Shown one piece after another: positions 57,001 through 64,000 of a DNA stretch of 64,000 nt; the first letter of the stretch is position 1; each line of letters starts with the position of its first letter. The DNA comes from Pseudocercospora fijiensis CIRAD86 (taxonomy: Eukaryota; Ascomycota; Dothideomycetes; Mycosphaerellales; Mycosphaerellaceae), in the NCBI RefSeq assembly GCF_000340215.1, contig NW_006921533.1, forward strand, positions 7,293,671 to 7,357,670. The letters are read 5' to 3'. Made by a program: the position numbers and the translations under genes. Under the pieces are notes generated by a model. The model had not been told where the DNA came from. It ran no database searches and saw only the letters and a program-made list of their open reading frames with translations.

Positions 57001-60000
57001 ATATGCTACTTACTATTTAGCTAGTAGTATATACGCGATAGTAGCTTATGCTACCTCTCTATACTATAGTAACTAGCAAGCTTACTATTATAGTGCCGCT
57101 TTAAAAGCTCTTACCTAATCGATTATTTAGCGGGGATATAGTATCTGCCCTTAAACTTTAAGTAACCTTTATTATCGATCGACTAGTTACTCTTACTAGA
57201 TCGAGTCGTTCGCCTACTTATAAGCTTATTAATACGTTTAATAGCAAAGGCGTCCCTCTACTAAGTACGTAATAGCTTATCTATAAACGATTAACTATCC
57301 CTATTTATAAGGTTTTTTAATAGCACCCTCGCTATCGAACGAGGTACGTATTATATATATCTAATAGCACTAGTAGCCGGAATAACTATAACCTCTTCTA
57401 TAGTACTATCGCTATAGATAGCAATATCTTTAATCGAGTCGTTATAGCTCGAGCGATCTACGTCCTTTCTAACGCGTACTAGAAGAACGATAACTCCGCT
57501 ATAGTATTTATTACTACTACGGGGTCCGGAAGTCCGCTTATCCTATACTTGCTTATTAATAATACAGGCTATAGCAATCTTATACTATAGGGTTAGAAAT
57601 AATAAATTAATATACTAAGTCTCGCTATTGTAATTAGGTCGCCTCGATAGGCTATTAGTAGGGTTGCTTACGCCTAGCCGGTATAATATATTAAAATCGA
57701 ACCTAGCGAGGTAGACGGCCTATCTAGCCTATCGACCTATAACCCTTATAACCTTAGTAATACTACGTAGGTTGTTATAGTCTATATAGACCTAAATAGG
57801 GTACTAAGTACTATCGAGATAGTAGCGCTAATACTTAAAGGCTTCTACGATTGCTAAGAGCTCTTACTATAATTATAGGTTTCGTAACGACGCTCTATAT
57901 CGATTATCTTTCGTAAAAAGAAGGCGATCGGGTACTAGTAATTATTATTATCTAATTGCTATAACATAATAGCCGATATAGCGAACTATAAAGCGTTAGT
58001 CTTGATACGGATCCATTTACTTAGTACAAAATAGTATAATAGAGGGACTTTAGTAAAGCGTTGCTTTAAACCGTTAAAAGCGGCTTGCGTTCTATTAGTC
58101 TATTTAAACTCCTTCTAAGGGTTGGCCTTAGTCTTAGTGAGCTTAGTTGGCGGCATTGCATGCCTCGAATAGCCCTTAATAAATCGACGGTAAAAGTTAG
58201 CAAAACCTAGGAATAATTGGAGTTCTTTAACGCTAGTAGGGGTTGGCTATTTAGTAATAGTTTTAACTCAATTAGGATTAGCTTTAATGCTATTAGTTGA
58301 TACGAGGAAGCCAAGGAAGGCTACCTCTTTAGTAGCAAAGGTGTATTTAGAAGGCTTGCAATATAAGCTATAGGCTCGTAGGCGATTAAGTACCTTATAG
58401 ACTATAGCCTAGTACTCCGTAATATTAGGTAAGTATATATAAACTAGGATATTATCTAGGTAAGCTATATAGAGGTAGTCTAGTAGGCCTAATAAGGCCC
58501 GATTAATATAGGACTAGAATATTATAGGGGCATTAGCTAGCCTAAATAGTATAACTAAATACTCGAAATAGCTATAATAGGTACGGAAGGCTGTTTTCTA
58601 TTTATTACCCTTACGAATATAGATACGATAGTACGCATCCTTAATGTCTAATATAGTATAGAAATAGGCGCTAGATAGGCGATCGAGGGTCTTATTAATA
58701 AGCGGAAGTAGACAACGGTCCTTAATAGTAATAGCGTTAAGTCTACGGTAATTAACGTACAGGCGTAAGCTACTATCCTTCTTTAGAACAAATAGGATTA
58801 GTATACTAGCAGGGCTATTACTGTACTGAATTCGACTATTAGCTAGGTTCTTATCTAGGTATTTACGTAATATAGCAAGCTCTCGTTTACTAAGGTTATA
58901 GAGTAGTCTAAAAGGAACCTCCTTGCCCTCTATAATGTCAATCTTATAGTTAGTCTCTTTAAATATAGGCAATGTCGATACTAGGTAGTATTTAAACATA
59001 TTAATATAGGTTTCTCGAATAGGCTACGGTATACGAGCAAACTAATTAGAGTCTATGCTATTAGGGGGCATAGGTTTATCGTTATTACTACTAAATAGGT
59101 CGGTAGTCGGGTTAGCTAAGGCGGAGGCTAGCGTTAGGCTACTAATAAACAGAACCTTAATATTGTTAGGACACTCGCTAATATTAATGTATTTAATATC
59201 CTCCTTCCTAGCGATTCTAAATCGCTACTTTTAGCTACCTAAGTCTATAGCTACGGCGTATTACTTAAGGATAGGGTTACTAATAACAACATTAGATAGG
59301 GGGTTGTCTATGTCTACTACGTAGGCAGTAAAGTCTAGTAGGCGTTCGTTGCCGAGGTCGTCTCTTAGAACTATAGGAATATAGTAGGCCCCGTAGGTTA
59401 AGTACCGAGCATTATTAAACTAAGTAAGGATAGGCATGTTAGTCCTTTCTAATTGTCGGAGGTCTAATTGCTTAGCTAGGCGATAGTTAATAAGGGCACT
59501 AACTAAATTGCCTAGATCTAGTATAACCTTAGTCTTATAGTTAGTACTATACGTGTCCTATATAAGACAGGTACGTATAATAGCTAGCACAATGTCGATA
59601 GTCTTACGCCGTATAAGGCTAATAGTTAGTGCGGCGCTTATTCTTTTTTCGACTAATTAAAAGAGCCGATAGGGGTAGAATTAGCGGCTAAAAGATACCT
59701 CCTATACTTAGCGGAAGTACGGTTAATTCGGGCCTAGTCCTTAGGTTTATCGCATTAGCCTAGTAGATAGCTAGTGCTATTACAGTTGTAGTACTTCAAT
59801 CCGGTTAGGGCACCGCTATAACCGATATTGCTACTATTATTAGCTAAGCGATTAGCACTATAGGGATACGAGCCCCTTCTATAGCCCCTATTACGGCCTC
59901 CTCTATATAGCCGCCGGCTACGGCTTCTTCTACGGTTATTGTTACTATTCCTATTATTAGTATTATTGTTCTAGTAGGAACCTTAGCCTCCTCCGCGGGT

Positions 60001-61150
60001 ACTACGGTTGCCGCAGTTAGTACTAGCTAGTCGGATCCTCGATTCTAGTCGTTGCTAAAGCTAGAAAGCTCGTTTAGCTGTTTCTACTTCGACTATAAAT
60101 TAAATACGTATTAGATTAGCTTGTTTAAATATACGGCGACGGTCCAATTCGAGAATAAGCTCCTACCTAAGTTTTAGGTATATTTCCGAGATCTATATAG
60201 AATTAGTCTTAGCTAGAAGATTATCTTCGAGGGTCTTTAAATAGGCCTTAAACGAGCGAGCCGATTAATTAGTCTTTTATTTAGCTCGAAGATACTAGTC
60301 CTAAGCATATTGTTACCTTAGTATAGGGTTTCTAAGGGTATCTAGTATAATAGTTTTGTAGGTTTGCTACTAAATAGCGGTCTAATTATTAAGGGAGTTA
60401 AAATAGTTATTCTAGGTACGTTTTAGGTCGCTATCGATATACTATATAGCATAGACGACTAGTAAGTAATTATCTAGAAGAGCCCTTAGTACATTTCGCT
60501 AGTTAAGCTTACAATTACGTATATAATCGTTGTATTGCTTGCGACTAGAGCCGTTAAATACAGTGCAGTCCTTAAGCTTAGCATCCTTCTTCTTCTAAAC
60601 AGATAGTAAGGGAGGTCCTACTATTAGTTTGGTAGCAGTTATCGGGGCTTCCTAAAGGCGGCGAAGCTCGAGGAGGTTATCCTTTAGCTACTACTCTTAA
60701 CATAGGGCAGTAAGCCTGTTTTAAGTAGCTTCTTAAAGTCTCCCTACTAGTTAGGGGCTAAAGGCTAGTTAGCTATATCGTCGATTAATAATGTTATTAA
60801 GAATATTATTAGTAGGCAATTCTAGATTATTACCTAGAACTATAGGCTCCTTATTAATAGGCTCTATACTACTAGTATTGTTATTGCTAGCGCTACTAGC
60901 GGCGCCGCGGTTGTTATTATTGCTTCGTAATAAGCTAGCTATTATAAGGGGTAATACTAATAATATATCGTAGGCCCCTATAATGCGGCTATAGCGGAAT
61001 TAGTAGATATCGGCCTAGTACGATTAACTTAGTATAATAGGCCGTATAGAAGGCCTTACTTAATAATTAGTACGGTTGTTTTAGTAGAATAGTACGTATA
61101 GGTCCCGTTCTTCGGGCGCAATATAGTTAAATCGATAGTTTTCGTAGCTA
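57000..61150 (-). pseudogene. Chromovirus gag-protease-RT-RNase H, RIP-inactivated (copy 1)
   Basis: Minus strand. RT is best preserved at 58999-58598, an uninterrupted 133-codon stretch with VPFRLLYNLSKRELAIL, LRLYVNYRRLNAITIKDR and FYTILDIKDAYYRI. Gag and its zinc knuckle lie near 59810-59755, protease near 59560-59450, RNase H about 58100-57600. Collinear with copy 2 (36900-39950). Interrupted by scattered TAG/TAA codons. Confidence 0.82.
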
Positions 61151-61214
61151 TACCGCTAAAAGCTTAAAATAAGGACTATCTAGCTGCTGCCCTTAAAGGG
61201 TAGATTAAATACTA

Positions 61215-61410
61215 TATAAGAAGGGTATATTAGTAGGTAGATAGGGTAGTAGTAGGTATAAGTAGTATTCGATAAGGATCTAGGAGGAGAGAGAGGAAGG
61301 CAGGCAAGTTAGCCTAACGCTAAGCGCTAAGCCCTACCTAAGGCATCGAGACCCTAGCTTTACTTAGCCTAGTTATATACCAATTACGTATAGCCTCTTT
61401 AGCCCTAACA
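61215..61410 (-). repeat. 5' LTR of chromovirus copy 1
   Basis: 196 bp. Minus strand begins TGTTAGGGCTAAAGAGGC (less mutated than the other copy) and ends CTTCTTATA, followed by the primer-binding site TAGTATTTAATCTACC. Confidence 0.9.
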
Positions 61411-62240
61411 AAACTTGTCTAACTTAATATCTATAGTACTCGGATTCTTATCCTTAGATATAGTCTTTAATAGGTTCGCTAACCTCTTACTAATCTAACC
61501 CTTTATCTTGCCTTTACTAGAGATAATACGCTTTAGGTTCTTTAGATACTTTACTACTAATAATAACTCTCGCTTAGCGGTCTATTCTATCTCTATCTTA
61601 TACTTGTTAACGATACTACTAAGCGGCTCGTAATAGAAGCTATAAGAGTACTTTATAAGGACTCGAAGGCCGATAAGTTTAGTATCCGCTATCTACTTTA
61701 CTACCTTACCTTTAGCTAGAACTCGACCTTTACCTTAAGGCGTTGGTTTATCGGATACTTCTTCTACTAGGTTATCTCTATTAACCTTGCTTTTATCTTC
61801 TACTTCCGCTCCTTCTATACTATTGTCTTTACTATCTTCTATAGTCGGTTACCTAGCCGACTAAGTACCTAAGCGCTTATTATCCGCTTCTATAGTAGAA
61901 GCCCTTATATCGGTTTCCCTACTAATCGCCTCTTATTAGAATACTACTACTAAGGCTATATCTTCGTCCTACTAAGGGCTAGGTCTCTTACTAGTTTCTA
62001 GCCTTACTAGAGGCGTAGAATACTTAAAGTCGAGCTTAGAAGGAATAGACGAGGCTAAACTAAACTACGACTATAGGCTTTACTAAGATTAAGTACTTTC
62101 TAAGGCCTACTAAGAAGCGGATTAAGAGCCTATAGCTATTACGCCTTCGCCTCTAGTTACTAAGGACTATAGTTAACAAACTAACTAAACTATAAAGACT
62201 ACTACTAAGTAAGACTAGCCGCCGGTTGCGACTATTACAA
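61411..62240 (-). pseudogene. Unknown RIPed ORF interrupted by chromovirus copy 1
   Basis: Minus-strand frame with stops only at convertible Gln/Trp codons. It reads a Ser/Thr/Gln/Glu-rich part (KLDFKYSTPLVRLETSKRPS; KDNSIEGAEVEDKSKVNRDN) then a basic helical part (VVKYLKNLKRIISSKGKIKG; SKRLANLLKTISKDKNPSTI) up to the AAACT duplication. The same frame resumes beyond the retrotransposon at 51893 and runs to about 51720 (AIVEAKRKKLE, YYREKLEGGLILYSNR). So the element landed inside a coding sequence. I do not recognise the protein; it may be a host gene or belong to an older transposon. Confidence 0.55.
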
Positions 62241-63630
62241 GGATATACTTATAGCCCTGCGAGTGCTAATAAGTCTAGCGAAGCGGGCGAGCGCGAAATA
62301 ACAATCTACGTAAGCTGTTAGTACCCTCTACGCAACTCAAGCTAAAAGGGCTTGTTTATAAGCACACGTTAATCTATAGAAACCATTAGTATATATATAA
62401 CCTATTAATTGGTAGTAGCTACGGCATATAGTCGCTACAAGCACGGATTGCTAATATAAGCGACACGCTTATACTAGCGATCGCTTATAGCCCTGTAGCA
62501 GCTGTTGTTTAATAGAATACACTTAAGCTATTTAAGTCCTACTTATATTAACCTCGTTACTATAGTACTCCTACTAAGTTGCCTCTTGCTTACTATCCTG
62601 TATAGCCGCTATGTCTATTTCCTATAATGCAATTGCTTCCTAGATACCTATTACATCCTGCGGATTGTCGTACGTAGCAGCCTATTAGGTAGTTATCGCC
62701 TCGTATGCTATTTCCTCCTATGTATTGCGATCTTCTACGCGCACAAAGACTTTAACACTACGGCGGAAGTATAAGGTAACACCTAGTGCTAAAGCTAGTC
62801 TATATTCGAACTTATAATCGAGCTAGTACTGCGGATGCTAATTAAGAAAGCGACGGGCTAATTAAGCAACATTAAGAATGTCGCCTAGTTGCATTAAATT
62901 ATATGTATAGCGAGAGATGTAGTCTTAAGGAGCGACCGGCCTTAGCTAACTCGATTGCTGCTAGCCTTGTTGCCGCAGTGTTCGTACCTGCTCGACTTGC
63001 TTCCGATTTGCCGCGACTCGCTAAAAGAAGTCTGCAGCTAGCGGATTAGTTAGGGCTAGCTATGTTGCAGGAAGACTATATACTAGGTAGCCGCTATTTC
63101 CGGGTAGCTATTAACCTTATTAACCTTGTTAACCTTGTTAACCTTATTAACCTTATTGACCTTAAGAGATATATAGAGGGGCCTACTAAGGAAATTGCTA
63201 CTTAAAGGCCTCTACTAATCCCGCAACTAATAGTGTATTAGTAGTTCTATCTCGTAAGGGCTAGCGATAATCGTATAGCTCTAGCGGTGTATACGTAAAG
63301 TTACGGGCTAGACGATTAAGGTTAAAGGGAAGCTATAGATTCTAATAAAGAATCTTCTATATCTACTCGGTACGAGCGACAGCCTATAGATCTATTCTTA
63401 GGCGCGCTATCTCTTACTGTCGACGCTGCTCTTGCTATACGGCCTGCTACCGAACTAGCTAATCTTAGCGCTTCTTCTATACTTCCTTGCGATTAGAAAC
63501 ATTGTTACGCGAAGGCTACTAGGCCGGATTCGGGGCTTCCGACGAGAGAAGGTTATTAGGAGGGAGTAAGCGCTAAGGGCGGCGACGTATATAGTTAGCG
63601 TATCGAGCGATTACTAACCGCTAAGCCTTG
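62241..63630. other. RIPed region, unclassified
   Basis: Part of it (62270-62520) keeps more CpA/TpG than its surroundings and has two direct copies of CTTATAGCCCTG (about 62249, 62490), which may be transposon ends. The rest up to the helicase could be the 3' part of a Helitron, but no CTRR end with hairpin was found. Confidence 0.35.
63110..63166. repeat. Tandem repeat TTAACCTTR
   Basis: About six consecutive 9-bp units ATTAACCTT/GTTAACCTT, the last one GACC instead of AACC. Confidence 0.85.
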
Positions 63631-64000
63631 CCTTGCTTAAAGCGTTTATAGAAGTCAAATAGCTTATTAAACATTAGGTTATAGATGTTCCGTGCTCTAG
63701 AGACAGCAATATAAGACAGGCTAGGGGTAAAGTCCTTCTTAGATATATCTAGAACAACCTTGTCTAGGGTTATACCCTAGGACTTGTAGACAGTAACGGC
63801 GTATGCAATAGTAGCCGGAAATTGTGTTCGTATATAACGTGTATCCTATCGCTAATTGTAGAGCTATTCGCGACGAACGGGAACTATTAGTATAACACCG
63901 GCTAGAAGATTATACTAGTTGTCTAGGTCGTACTACGCGTTTAATATCGGACTATTATATCGATCGAGCTAGACGAGTAGAACGGTAGGAAGATGCTAGA
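63630..64000 (-). pseudogene. Helitron/PIF1-type helicase, C-terminal part, cut by the window edge
   Basis: Minus strand. The frame reads FPATIAYAVTVYKSQGITLDKV near 63815-63750 (helicase motif V, HKSQG with His turned to Tyr), then VLDISKKDFTPSLSYIAVSRARN (motif VI, 63750-63680), NLMFNKLFDF and a basic tail. This is the ending of PIF1-family helicases as found in Helitron RepHel proteins; the Rep domain would lie beyond the window. It has a few stops from RIP, mainly upstream of the motifs (around 63930-63860). Confidence 0.75.

Larger units (their letters stand above)
51898..61410 (-). mobile_element. Complete Ty3/Gypsy chromovirus (copy 1), split by a pogo-like transposon
   Basis: 196-bp LTRs at 51898-52093 and 61215-61410, 5-bp target duplication AAACT at 51893-51897 and 61411-61415. 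Minus strand order: 5' LTR, primer site, gag with zinc knuckle, protease, RT, RNase H, integrase, chromodomain, long 3' UTR, polypurine tract, 3' LTR. Without the 2,398-bp pogo insertion and one TA it is about 7.1 kb. RIPed, no intact gene. Confidence 0.92.

Noticed and set aside
60791..60973. Plus-strand Leu-rich 60-codon ORF resembling a membrane protein
   Set aside because: Antisense to gag of the minus-strand chromovirus; Leu-rich because of the composition.
62241..62520. CTTATAGCCCTG copies considered as ends of a pogo-type element
   Set aside because: Both copies have the same orientation and no opposite end or TA pair could be placed.

Overview
The window looks like a chromosome segment of a filamentous ascomycete (Pezizomycotina; a Dothideomycete-like plant or rock fungus is my guess, not shown). 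Reasons: spliceosomal introns of 50-69 bp with GT...AG ends and CTAAC-type branch points, a secreted cysteine-rich protein, fungal-type GST, SDR and hydrolase genes, and above all massive repeat-induced point mutation (RIP). Outside 3.5-11.7 kb nearly every CpA/TpG has become TpA while CpG persists. Q and W codons therefore read as TAG/TAA, and catalytic Asp codons read as Asn.

Layout. 1-476: terminal piece of a MULE-like DNA transposon. 477-3332: 3' part of a chromodomain-bearing Ty3/Gypsy element with its LTR. About 3500-11710: an un-RIPed gene island with a multi-HTH/Myb-like protein, a GST-like protein, a small secreted protein with a duplicated four-cysteine module, and, on the minus strand, an SDR and a secreted alpha/beta hydrolase; a 131-bp MITE sits at its right edge. 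11719-35678: three MULE-type elements nose to tail, each bounded by the same 9-bp target sequence; the third carries a nested 12.2-kb LTR retrotransposon (280-bp LTRs, 4-bp TSD) with gag-protease, RT-RNaseH-integrase and an extra large ORF. 36653-about 40400: 5' half of a second copy of the chromovirus family. 41966-50695: internal fragment of the 12-kb family, split by a Tad/I-like LINE (44125-49108, 15-bp TSD) that contains a 100-N assembly gap. 51898-61410: a complete chromovirus on the minus strand (196-bp LTRs, 5-bp TSD), itself split by a 2.4-kb pogo/Tigger transposon at a TA site. The chromovirus has landed inside an older decayed minus-strand ORF. The right end holds the C-terminal part of a Helitron/PIF1-type helicase.

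The genes of the island show no common pathway; GST, SDR and hydrolase are all plausible detoxification or metabolite-modifying enzymes. The cysteine-rich protein is a candidate effector because it is small, secreted and lies in a gene pocket between RIPed repeats. All transposon genes in the window are inactivated by stops.

All calls are from reading the sequence by eye; domain limits in RIPed copies are approximate, and family names rest on motif recognition, not on searches.
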